NCBI GenBank assembly: GCA_030614585.1
Contig: JAUWTT010000198.1
Span: 1 to 7,287 of the forward strand
Length of the DNA stretch: 7,287 bases
DNA from: Acidobacteriota bacterium
GTDB taxonomy: Bacteria > Acidobacteriota > UBA6911 > RPQK01 > JAPXNP01
Direction: 5' to 3'
Positions 1 to 6,032 of the stretch are shown one piece after another; position 1 is the stretch's first letter, and every line of letters begins with the position of its first letter. The notes beneath the pieces are model-generated. The model was not told the DNA's origin and did no database searches. It saw nothing but the letters and a program-made list of their open reading frames with translations. A program made the translations under genes and the position numbers.

Positions 1-941
1 CTCTCCTGGATAACTCGACGCTTCTCTCTAGTGCTGGCTTTCAACTGCCTGACCTCTGAAAGAGCGGCAAGCGAGGATCGCTCCCTGAGCAACATATAGA
101 CCAAGATTCCACCATCCCGAAACCACAAATAAGGGAAGCACTTTCGCCAGACAACCCTGTCCATATTCTTGGTTCGCATCAGGTAACGGTTCTTCACCGA
201 GTGGTAATTGATTAGTGACTCCAGTTCTCGCCTCCGCGCCGGAAGGACAGCTCTACAATGCCGGGCACCGGCAGCAGGATCGTATACCGACCTCCAACCT
301 CTCAATTGAGCTCGCCAGGCCAGGTCCGCGTCCTCGCGATAAGCGAAGAAGTCCTCATCAAGGAACTCACCACCAACCTTCAAGTCTTCGATCATCTCTC
401 GTTTGCAGAATAGAACCGCCCCCGAAACGCCAAATACGTACTCAGCCCTGTCATACTGTCCCAGGTCTTCCTCGTTACTTCCACGATCGAAATGTCTCTG
501 CGTCGGCGTGAAGCAGATTCCGGTCGTGTCGAGCAAATACCCTGTAGAACCTTTGATTTTTTCGCCGTTTCTGTCCATTCGGAAGATCTTGCCACAGGCC
601 ATGCCTGCTCTCTCATTCGCAGAGAGCACGTCAATCATGTGTTCGATGTAATCCGAGTCGAGAACCGTGTCCGCATTGAGCAAGAGCGCGTAGTCATAGT
701 CCTCCTGCCGAAGATTCAGGTTGTGCCCTCGACAGTAACCAACGTTCTCCTTCGATCGAACTGTCGAAATCCCAAAACTCCTCGCTATATCAAGCGTCTG
801 GTCGTGGGAATCGTTGTCGAAGATCCCCACCTTGACCCTGACTGTCTGCGAATCGAGAGATTCCAGACAGCTTCGGAGAAACGGCTCTTCGTTTCGAGTG
901 ACTATACTGACGAATACTGCAGACTTGGATGAACGGTTCAT
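1..941 (-). CDS. Family 2 glycosyltransferase (rhamnosyltransferase-like), 3' end beyond the window
   Basis: The reverse strand is open from an ATG at 941 to the left edge (about 313 codons, no stop), so the C-terminus is missing only because the window ends. The protein has a GT-A fold pattern: an N-terminal strand VFVSIVTRNEE (residues 9-19), a nucleotide-binding FDND (41-44), KENVGYCRGHN (64-74), a metal-site-like LNAD (88-91), and the acceptor/catalytic block YREDADLAWRAQLRGW (201-216). These features are typical of GT2 enzymes of the WbbL-like rhamnosyltransferase group, which add a sugar from a nucleotide-sugar donor to a lipid-linked glycan at the cytoplasmic membrane face. Donor and acceptor cannot be read from the sequence. 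Its start overlaps the stop of the preceding gene as ATGA (941-938) and no Shine-Dalgarno sequence is seen, which suggests translational coupling. The family call is secure; the sugar specificity is not. Confidence 0.9.
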   Translation of the reverse strand, partial: MNRSSKSAVFVSIVTRNEEPFLRSCLESLDSQTVRVKVGIFDNDSHDQTLDIARSFGISTVRSKENVGYCRGHNLNLRQEDYDYALLLNADTVLDSDYIEHMIDVLSANERAGMACGKIFRMDRNGEKIKGSTGYLLDTTGICFTPTQRHFDRGSNEEDLGQYDRAEYVFGVSGAVLFCKREMIEDLKVGGEFLDEDFFAYREDADLAWRAQLRGWRSVYDPAAGARHCRAVLPARRRELESLINYHSVKNRYLMRTKNMDRVVWRKCFPYLWFRDGGILVYMLLRERSSLAALSEVRQLKASTREKRRVIQE

Positions 942-1783
942 TTGCGAATAAATAGCAGGCGCATTAATACCCCAAGCTTGACCGGCACCCAAATCAGGGG
1001 AAGAGTCATCGGATGGTGCTTGCGCCAATAAGCCAGCTGATTCCTATAGAAGTGTTTGACAAAGTCCTTATAACTCATGTGCTGAAGCGAGGCTCCCCCT
1101 TTGTGACAGGCACAAGGCAAGGGCAGATAAAGGATCTCCCAACCTCGAAGCTTGAGCCTCCTGCAAAAGTCCACGTCCTCAAACCAAGCGGGATAGAACT
1201 TCTCGTCGAAACCGGTTATTGATTTCCAGGCCTCCTTTCGTAGCATCCAGAAGGCGGCTGCGGGCTGATCGATTCTGCGTGGTTCCTCCGCCGTGGACGG
1301 TTCCAACGCCTGGGGTGAAGCACCGCGACCAATCCAGTCAGTCAACTCGTCCAGGAACATGGCATCCGAGATCACTGAGGGAACGGTTGGAAAGGGACGG
1401 ATCTGAAAACTCTGCTGCGACTCGCCCCGTTCGTCGAGCAAAGCACCACAGACAATGGCCGCCTTGGAATTCCGGGCGATCAGCTCATAAAGGATCTTCA
1501 CAGATTCCGGCATGATCACAAGATCCGGGTTCAACAAGAGCACGAAGTCAGATATGGACTTCGTGATCCCAAGATTGGCCGCACCTGCGAAACCCAGGTT
1601 CTCTTCCAAGCTGTGGACCGTCAATTTGGAACTGAACTCCAGCCCTTCGTGACTCGAGTCAACGGAGGCGTTATCGACTACGATGACCTCTTCCAGATCA
1701 TGACTCAATGGCGAGAGAGAGCCGATCAATCGGGCCAGATAACCTCCGCTATTCCAGTTGACGATGACAACACTTAATTTCAC
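938..1783 (-). CDS. Family 2 glycosyltransferase (WbbL/rhamnosyltransferase-like)
   Basis: A complete 281-residue GT2 protein. It opens with MKLSVVIVNWNSGGYL, followed by VVDNAS (35-40, nucleotide-sugar binding), ENLGFAGAANLGI (61-73), LLLNPD (82-87, in place of a classical DXD metal motif) and WFEDVDFCRRLKLRGW (200-215, the catalytic-base and acceptor region). The NPD variant and the FEDVDFCRRL block are usual in rhamnosyltransferase-like GT2 proteins of O-antigen clusters. No signal peptide is seen; the C-terminal hydrophobic stretch (about 260-278) may help it attach to the membrane. The start is GTG at 1783: an in-frame stop lies just upstream at 1801-1799, and only ATT and CTG lie between, so GTG gives the natural N-terminus, although no good ribosome site precedes it. 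It overlaps the next glycosyltransferase by four bases (ATGA), so the two are probably co-translated and act in succession. It is divergent from the kinase-like gene across 55 bases. Confidence 0.92.
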   Translation of the reverse strand: MKLSVVIVNWNSGGYLARLIGSLSPLSHDLEEVIVVDNASVDSSHEGLEFSSKLTVHSLEENLGFAGAANLGITKSISDFVLLLNPDLVIMPESVKILYELIARNSKAAIVCGALLDERGESQQSFQIRPFPTVPSVISDAMFLDELTDWIGRGASPQALEPSTAEEPRRIDQPAAAFWMLRKEAWKSITGFDEKFYPAWFEDVDFCRRLKLRGWEILYLPLPCACHKGGASLQHMSYKDFVKHFYRNQLAYWRKHHPMTLPLIWVPVKLGVLMRLLFIRK

Positions 1784-1838
1784 AGGTGATGCCAGAATTT
1801 AGCACAGTCAGGCGGGGAATTCAGTAAGATGTTAACTA
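1784..1838. promoter_or_regulatory. Divergent intergenic gap, presumed to carry promoters
   Basis: These 55 bases separate the GTG of the minus-strand glycosyltransferase from the ATG of the plus-strand kinase-like gene. Both transcription units need an origin, so promoters are expected here or within the flanking 5' coding sequence. I searched both strands and found no convincing -35/-10 pair. The best fragments are weak: TAAGAT at 1826-1831 on the plus strand and TAAATT on the minus strand, neither with a properly spaced -35 partner. No clear operator palindrome is seen. The call rests on gene arrangement only. Confidence 0.3.
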
Positions 1839-2723
1839 ATGGGCTTTCAGTGGTTTGTCCGCGATGACTTTTGCGGCTGGGTTTCCCAGGATGTGACGCT
1901 ACCGGCGGGCCTGTCAACCAACGCAACCTGTGTTTCGGCCCTCAAGGGGGCTGAAATGCTCCTCGACTGCAAACTCAGGAACATCTACCGAGCGCCTCTG
2001 CGACGAGGAGACCAGACTCTCAGCTGCTTCTTCTACTTCTTCCGACACAACTCACTCCACCAGGCAATCCACTCTCGTCCACCGTTCCATATCCTGAGAA
2101 TGGCGGGAAGCCTTCGAGACCACGGATTCGAGAGTCTCGAAGTTCTGGCCGCCCTCAAGCCAAAACACAGACTCTTGAAATGGACTAGCCTGCTCATAGC
2201 CGGCGAAGTTCAATCGGTCTTTGAGCTACCTTCGGTTGGTACCCACGTTTTCCAAATTCACAGATGGATGAACTTTGACCAGAACGTAGCCTCAGACCTG
2301 GCCCGGGAACTTGCCAGATTTCATGATTGTGCATTCTTCCACGGCGATCTGAAGTCCCGGCACATTTTGACGCGGACGGCTTCGACCGAGAACTCAGAAG
2401 ACAAGAACTTGCGCTTCGTGCTGGTCGATTTGGAGAAGACGAGACGCATGCCACACCTCCCCTCCCCAGCCCGGGACATCCTGGCAGCAAGGGACCTGAT
2501 TCAGTTGTTGGCGTCCCTGCCCACTGAATTCGATGGACACAGGCTCCAGCCCGCGCGGGAACATCTCCTCGAAGAGTACTTGAGGAAAAGAAGTATCTCT
2601 TCTCGCCGGGCTGCGTTCATCAGACGAGTCTTGGAGATGTATGAACCAGGTGGTGTACTCGTCCAGGGCAAGACGGTGCTTGGGAGTCTGGCGGCTCACC
2701 TGAGGCGGAAAAACGCTGAGTGA
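1839..2723 (+). CDS. Kinase-like protein of the LPS kinase (WaaP/KdkA/InaA) type
   Basis: A 294-residue protein with a protein-kinase-like C-terminal lobe. FFHGDLKSRHIL (166-177) matches the catalytic loop of LPS kinases, with D170 as candidate catalytic base. FVLVDLEKTR (193-202) matches their metal-binding strand, with D197 in the DFG position. ASDLARELARFHD (151-163) fits the helix before the catalytic loop. The N-terminal WFVRDDFCGWV (5-15) resembles the opening of this family, which supports the ATG at 1839; a stop lies two codons upstream and the ribosome site is weak. Known relatives phosphorylate LPS inner-core heptose or Kdo in the cytoplasm. The N-lobe is divergent: there is no clear glycine-rich loop, and where the ATP-anchoring lysine is expected I read CFFYFFRH (63-70), without lysine. 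It is the only plus-strand gene here, convergent with wzt and divergent from the glycosyltransferases, so it is separately transcribed. The substrate is unknown; loss of activity is possible. Confidence 0.78.
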   Translation: MGFQWFVRDDFCGWVSQDVTLPAGLSTNATCVSALKGAEMLLDCKLRNIYRAPLRRGDQTLSCFFYFFRHNSLHQAIHSRPPFHILRMAGSLRDHGFESLEVLAALKPKHRLLKWTSLLIAGEVQSVFELPSVGTHVFQIHRWMNFDQNVASDLARELARFHDCAFFHGDLKSRHILTRTASTENSEDKNLRFVLVDLEKTRRMPHLPSPARDILAARDLIQLLASLPTEFDGHRLQPAREHLLEEYLRKRSISSRRAAFIRRVLEMYEPGGVLVQGKTVLGSLAAHLRRKNAE

Positions 2724-2754
2724 TCTCGGCCTCCCAAATCTGCAGGCAGAAGAT
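2724..2754. other. Short spacer between the kinase-like gene and the palindrome
   Basis: 31 bases with no coding signal. CCTCCCA at 2730-2736 can pair with TGGGAGG at 2778-2784 inside the palindrome's interior, giving an alternative fold that would compete with the left arm. There is also a small dyad TCTGCAGGCAGA at 2739-2750. Neither is followed by a T-run, so no intrinsic terminator can be called for the kinase-like gene. Confidence 0.35.
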
Positions 2755-2835
2755 TAACCACTAAAGCACAAAATCACTGGGAGGAAAGGGGAAAGACTCC
2801 AGGGTTCTTCTTGTGACTTCGTGCTTTCGTGGTTA
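2755..2835. repeat. 81-base palindromic element with an 8-base periodic motif
   Basis: The left arm (2755-2777) and right arm (2813-2835) are 23-base inverted repeats that differ at three positions. Read as minus-strand RNA, two of those differences become G-U pairs, leaving one G-A mismatch in the stem. Each arm is periodic: CAC recurs every 8 bases in the left arm (2759, 2767, 2775), with matching GTG in the right arm (2813, 2821, 2829), giving units like CACGAAAG and CACGAAGT. The 35-base interior can form a smaller stem (2778-2783 with 2797-2801). The outer edge of the right arm, TTA at 2833-2835, is the TAA stop codon of wzt. The element fills most of the gap between two convergent genes. 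There is no T-run after the stem on either strand, so it is not a classical intrinsic terminator, though such a stem could still block readthrough or protect 3' ends. It looks like a REP/MITE-type dispersed repeat. Confidence 0.75.
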
Positions 2836-4125
2836 GCTGGAAATCGTACGGTAGGCGACGTCGAATGACCATCGCATCATGCCATAGACCAAGTCGGTTT
2901 CCGCAAGGTCGAAGATGTACGCGTTATCGATCCAATCCTCTATTTTGTGTTCCCAGATATTGCCGGACGCGACCGCTGGAGAGATCGAGTAACTCCCCGG
3001 CCTGAGTTCGGGCATCTTAATGCCAAAAGCCACCGTTACTGCCGTCCCTGCGGACATCGCGGGAAGAGTAACTCCCTCGTAGGAGGAATTGGTGGCTGTC
3101 ACCTCCGTACCGAGCCGGTCACGAATAGTGACTCCAACTATCGGGTTCTCCAGATCCTGTTTCACCCGGACACTCACCAGAAGCTGTAACTCTTCACCAG
3201 CCCTCGCTTCATTCACTATGGCTCCATCTGGCGATAAAAGGACAATGCCCTGTATCTCCGCACCGCCTGCACCAAACCGGTTGTGAATATGTGGGATCGT
3301 GTTGATCTCCGGTAGCGAGCCGTCTTCTTCATGCTGAATCCAGTCTTCACCTTCTCCAGCCTCTCTACGTTCTCGGTCAAAAACGAGCGCTTGATACTGT
3401 TGAGCAACTTCTGCGGGGGAACCCTCGCCGATTTTCCTTCCCTTGTCAAGAAGAATGGCTCGGTCACAAAACCTCACCAGCGCTTGCAGGTCGTGAGTGA
3501 CAAACAGGATCGTTTTGCCCTCCTGGCGCATTTTTCGAATCCGGTTGATACAACGGTGCTGGAAGATCAGATCCCCAACTGCCAGAGCTTCGTCGACGAG
3601 AAGAATCTCCGGATCCACGTGAATTGCTACAGCGAAGGCGAGTCGTACGAACATCCCACTTGAGTACGTCTTCACGGGCTGTTCTATGAAATCCCCAATC
3701 TCGGCGAAGTCGAGGATGTCGTCGAAACGAGCATCGATCTGGGTGCGCGTCAACCCATTGATTGCGCCGCTCATGTAGACATTGTCTCGCCCGGTGAATT
3801 CTGGGTTGAACCCGGCACCAAGTTCGAGGAGCGCAGCCACGCTTCCATGAACGTAGCAGTCTCCCCTTGTCTGAGTGAGGATCCCAGCCACCAGCTGCAG
3901 GAGAGTACTCTTACCTGAACCATTGGGGCCAACCAGTCCGAGCGTGGTTCCGGGACGAACTTCAAGATCCACGTCCCTTAACGCCCAGAACTCACGATGT
4001 CTTTGCTTCCTTCCCAGCGTGAGCAACTCGATCAGTTTCTGACTCGGGCGATCGTAAATCGGGTACTTCTTGGAGACCTTTCTCAGACTGATTATCGGGT
4101 CATCCGGCTTTCGATTAGAGGACAT
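2833..4125 (-). CDS. wzt: O-antigen/polysaccharide ABC exporter ATPase with C-terminal glycan-binding domain (Wzt-like)
   Basis: A 430-residue cytoplasmic ATPase that powers export of lipid-linked polysaccharide through the Wzm permease. The nucleotide-binding domain covers about residues 10-245: Walker A GPNGSGKST (66-74), the ELGAGFNPEFTGRDNVY block typical of polysaccharide exporters (101-117), signature YSSGM (154-158), Walker B ILLVDE (174-179) and switch histidine THD (H211). The extra C-terminal part (about 280-425), with HNRFGAGGAEI, VGVTIRDRLGTEV and LRPGSYSI, fits the Wzt C-terminal domain, which in characterised systems binds the modified non-reducing end of the chain. ATPases without this domain are near 250 residues, so the length supports a glycan-recognising type. 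ATG at 4125 overlaps the permease gene by 11 bases and follows AGAGAG at 4140-4135. It is the last gene of its operon, and its stop codon lies inside the palindrome. Confidence 0.95.
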   Translation of the reverse strand: MSSNRKPDDPIISLRKVSKKYPIYDRPSQKLIELLTLGRKQRHREFWALRDVDLEVRPGTTLGLVGPNGSGKSTLLQLVAGILTQTRGDCYVHGSVAALLELGAGFNPEFTGRDNVYMSGAINGLTRTQIDARFDDILDFAEIGDFIEQPVKTYSSGMFVRLAFAVAIHVDPEILLVDEALAVGDLIFQHRCINRIRKMRQEGKTILFVTHDLQALVRFCDRAILLDKGRKIGEGSPAEVAQQYQALVFDRERREAGEGEDWIQHEEDGSLPEINTIPHIHNRFGAGGAEIQGIVLLSPDGAIVNEARAGEELQLLVSVRVKQDLENPIVGVTIRDRLGTEVTATNSSYEGVTLPAMSAGTAVTVAFGIKMPELRPGSYSISPAVASGNIWEHKIEDWIDNAYIFDLAETDLVYGMMRWSFDVAYRTISS

Positions 4126-4939
4126 CTACAAATTCTCTCTTAGTACGGCGAAAAGCGCTGCCACCGATCACAAACAAGATCACGGCATAGACAGCCAGCA
4201 GTGCCAACCCGGACAGACTCGGTATCTGGTGTTCGAGCAGCACACTCCGATAACCTTCAACCACCGATGTGAGCGGGTTAAGCCTGATCCACGGTTGAAG
4301 GACTTTCGGAACCTTCTCAACAGCGTAGAAGATCGGGGTAAACCAGAACCAGAACACCAGAACCACCGTAAGTATCTGAACGGTATCCCTGAGGAAGACT
4401 TGCAGGCATGCCATCAACCAGCCAAGACCCAAAGCCATCACCATAAGAAGCAGCAAATAGACCGGAAGAAAGACAATGGTCCAGCCAAACAGTCCTAAAG
4501 CGATGAGGACAACGACCAGGATAGCCACGCCTATCAGATGCATTATCAGGTTCGAGATCACGTAGCTGATAGGCAGGATTTCAGAAGGAAAGCGTGTCTT
4601 TTTGATCAGGTGGCCATGTTCCACAATGCTTGTGCAGCTGCGCAGGACCGTATCCTGGAAGTAAAGCCAGGGAAGGATGCCGCAGAACAGGAAGATGGCG
4701 AAGTTGTCGGTAGCCGTGGAATAGGGACGAATCTTGAAAACTACTGAGAAAACAAACGTGTAGCACACGAGAAGTACGATCGGATGAATCACTGACCAGA
4801 AGATGCCCATAAAGGAACCCACGTATCGGCTTTTCAGATCGCGCAGTACGAAATTCCAAATCAAATGCCTCTGCAGCAGCAACTTCTTGAAGAAGCTCAT
4901 GGAGATCTCAACTGCGGCCCCGCTAACAGGCAAGCTCAT
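4115..4939 (-). CDS. wzm: O-antigen/polysaccharide ABC exporter permease (Wzm-like)
   Basis: A 274-residue ABC-2 type permease that forms the inner-membrane channel for the lipid-linked glycan. After a cytoplasmic N-terminus comes RDLKSRYVGSFMGIFW (33-48), the amphipathic element typical of this family. About six hydrophobic segments follow, near 48-68, 80-97, 122-148, 152-180, 187-206 and 243-261. FWFTPIFYAVEKVP (198-211) and LNPLTSVVEGYRSVLL (220-235) are hallmark blocks of polysaccharide exporters. The length is normal. The start at ATG 4939 is supported by GAGGAG (4952-4947) seven bases upstream; a second in-frame ATG (residue 14) has a poorer site. The gene overlaps the glycosyltransferase gene by 17 bases and the ATPase gene by 11, so exporter subunits are probably made together. 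The family is certain; the exact cargo is not. Confidence 0.95.
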   Translation of the reverse strand: MSLPVSGAAVEISMSFFKKLLLQRHLIWNFVLRDLKSRYVGSFMGIFWSVIHPIVLLVCYTFVFSVVFKIRPYSTATDNFAIFLFCGILPWLYFQDTVLRSCTSIVEHGHLIKKTRFPSEILPISYVISNLIMHLIGVAILVVVLIALGLFGWTIVFLPVYLLLLMVMALGLGWLMACLQVFLRDTVQILTVVLVFWFWFTPIFYAVEKVPKVLQPWIRLNPLTSVVEGYRSVLLEHQIPSLSGLALLAVYAVILFVIGGSAFRRTKREFVDVL

Positions 4940-6032
4940 AGAAAAGCTCCTCGTATCGGTCGGTTACCTGGTCCCAGCTGTAGCAGGAGCGTACTCGTTC
5001 CTGCGCTTTCTCGCGAAATCGGCTCAGCTTCTCTGAACCCCCTACAACTTGAGCAATCCGGGTCGACAACTCCTCCACATCCTCAAACGAACACAGGAAA
5101 CCTGTCTCAGCTATAACTTCCCTATTCTCTGGAGTCTGGTTGGAAATCACAAGAGCACCTGCGCCCATCGCCTCGAGGAGAGCCGGATGTGTTCCCCCGA
5201 CCTCACACCCGTGAAGGTAGCAAATGCAGTGTGACAGCAGTTCCCGGTAACCGACTCCGTAAATTGATCCCGGCATGAGAATGTTCTTTCCACCCGCCAG
5301 CGCCCGCAGTCGTTCAATGTATTCTTCGCCGTACGGCGCGTCACCGACCAAAACCAGAGGCTGGCTTACACCGGATCTCAGGTAACCCTCGATCACCCGA
5401 TGGGCGTTGTTTTCCGGCTCGAGACGGCTCACGTATAAGAGATATTCCATGGGCTTCACACCCAGTTCATCCAGAACCCCAGTGCTTTCAACCTTCTCGG
5501 CAGGAGCCCCGTAAGGGACAAACAACGTCTCCACTCCGTAGCGAACGCGGTAATAGTCTTGAATGACCTGGGCATCTGTGACGATTCGGTTCGGAAACCA
5601 GGTGGCAAGCAGTTCGTTGAAGCGGTAGAACTCCTTTCCCAACCGGCTCCATTTGTCTCTGAGTCGTTCGATTCCATCAACGTTGATGGCAACTTTCATC
5701 CCGCGCAACCTCGGAATCCAGGTGAGGAAGGCATTAGCGGCATTACAGAAAAGAACAATGTCGAAGGAACGAAAAATCAGATCAAGTGTAGAGAGCCCTG
5801 TATGCGAAACCGTCTCGAGGTACTTTGTGCGGAGGGCCGGCAGTCTGCGAATCCGGACACCGCGGTAAGACTTCGTTCCGTCAGGAATGTAGTGACTCCT
5901 TCCATAGACCGTAACACGATGCCCCTTGCCCGCTAACCGGACCGACAACTCCTGGGCAAAGGTCTCGAATCCTCCGTAATTGGCCGGGATTCCGCGCGTA
6001 CCCACAATGGCGATATCTAATGGATGTGCCAA
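4923..6032 (-). CDS. Family 4 glycosyltransferase with DUF1972 N-domain (rhamnosyltransferase-like)
   Basis: A 369-residue GT-B glycosyltransferase. The N-terminal half carries the DUF1972 pattern: IAIVGTRGIPANYGGFETFAQEL (8-29) and INVDGIERLRDKW (116-128). The C-terminal half is a Glyco_transf_1 domain with YVSRLEPENNA (200-210), VLVGDAPYGEEY (227-238) and HGCEVGGTHPALLEAMGAG (274-292), the nucleotide-sugar binding block. Characterised DUF1972 enzymes include WchF/Cps2T-type rhamnosyltransferases, which add an early sugar of capsule or O-antigen repeats from dTDP-rhamnose; that donor is only suggested here. It would act at the cytoplasmic membrane face. The start is unusual: the frame has no ATG or GTG before the conserved IVGTRGIP motif, and TTG at 6032 gives a family-like N-terminus. 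GGAG lies about 16 bases upstream, further than usual. It overlaps the ligase-family gene by 16 bases and wzm by 17, placing it in the same operon. Confidence 0.92.
   Translation of the reverse strand: MAHPLDIAIVGTRGIPANYGGFETFAQELSVRLAGKGHRVTVYGRSHYIPDGTKSYRGVRIRRLPALRTKYLETVSHTGLSTLDLIFRSFDIVLFCNAANAFLTWIPRLRGMKVAINVDGIERLRDKWSRLGKEFYRFNELLATWFPNRIVTDAQVIQDYYRVRYGVETLFVPYGAPAEKVESTGVLDELGVKPMEYLLYVSRLEPENNAHRVIEGYLRSGVSQPLVLVGDAPYGEEYIERLRALAGGKNILMPGSIYGVGYRELLSHCICYLHGCEVGGTHPALLEAMGAGALVISNQTPENREVIAETGFLCSFEDVEELSTRIAQVVGGSEKLSRFREKAQERVRSCYSWDQVTDRYEELFYELAC
4947..4952 (-). promoter_or_regulatory. Ribosome binding site of wzm
   Basis: GAGGAG on the minus strand lies seven bases before the ATG at 4939. 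It sits inside the last codons of the preceding glycosyltransferase gene. It is the clearest Shine-Dalgarno site in the window and selects this ATG over the in-frame ATG 39 bases downstream. Confidence 0.7.

Noticed and set aside
492..932. Open plus-strand frame of 146 codons
   Set aside because: It lies antisense to the left-edge glycosyltransferase gene, whose frame carries clear GT2 motifs throughout. The plus-strand translation shows no recognisable domain.
1..941. Possible frameshift or pseudogene at the left edge, because no stop codon is seen
   Set aside because: Translating the minus strand from 941 gives one uninterrupted frame with GT2 motifs in order to the window edge. The missing stop is due only to the edge.
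1756..1790. TTGACG at 1758-1763 as a -35 box for the kinase-like gene
   Set aside because: No -10-like hexamer lies 16-18 bases downstream; the TTAATT that follows is only about 11 bases away.
2739..2750. TCTGCAGGCAGA dyad as a terminator for the kinase-like gene
   Set aside because: The stem is only five pairs with a two-base loop, and no T-run follows.
2755..2835. Palindrome as a classical Rho-independent terminator
   Set aside because: The arms are not GC-rich at the base and no T-run follows on either strand. I kept it as a repeat, with termination only a possibility.
4070..4498. Open plus-strand frame of 142 codons
   Set aside because: It is antisense to wzm, which has family motifs along its whole length. 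The plus-strand product is low-complexity (rich in K, H, Q and P), as expected from a shadow of a membrane-protein gene.
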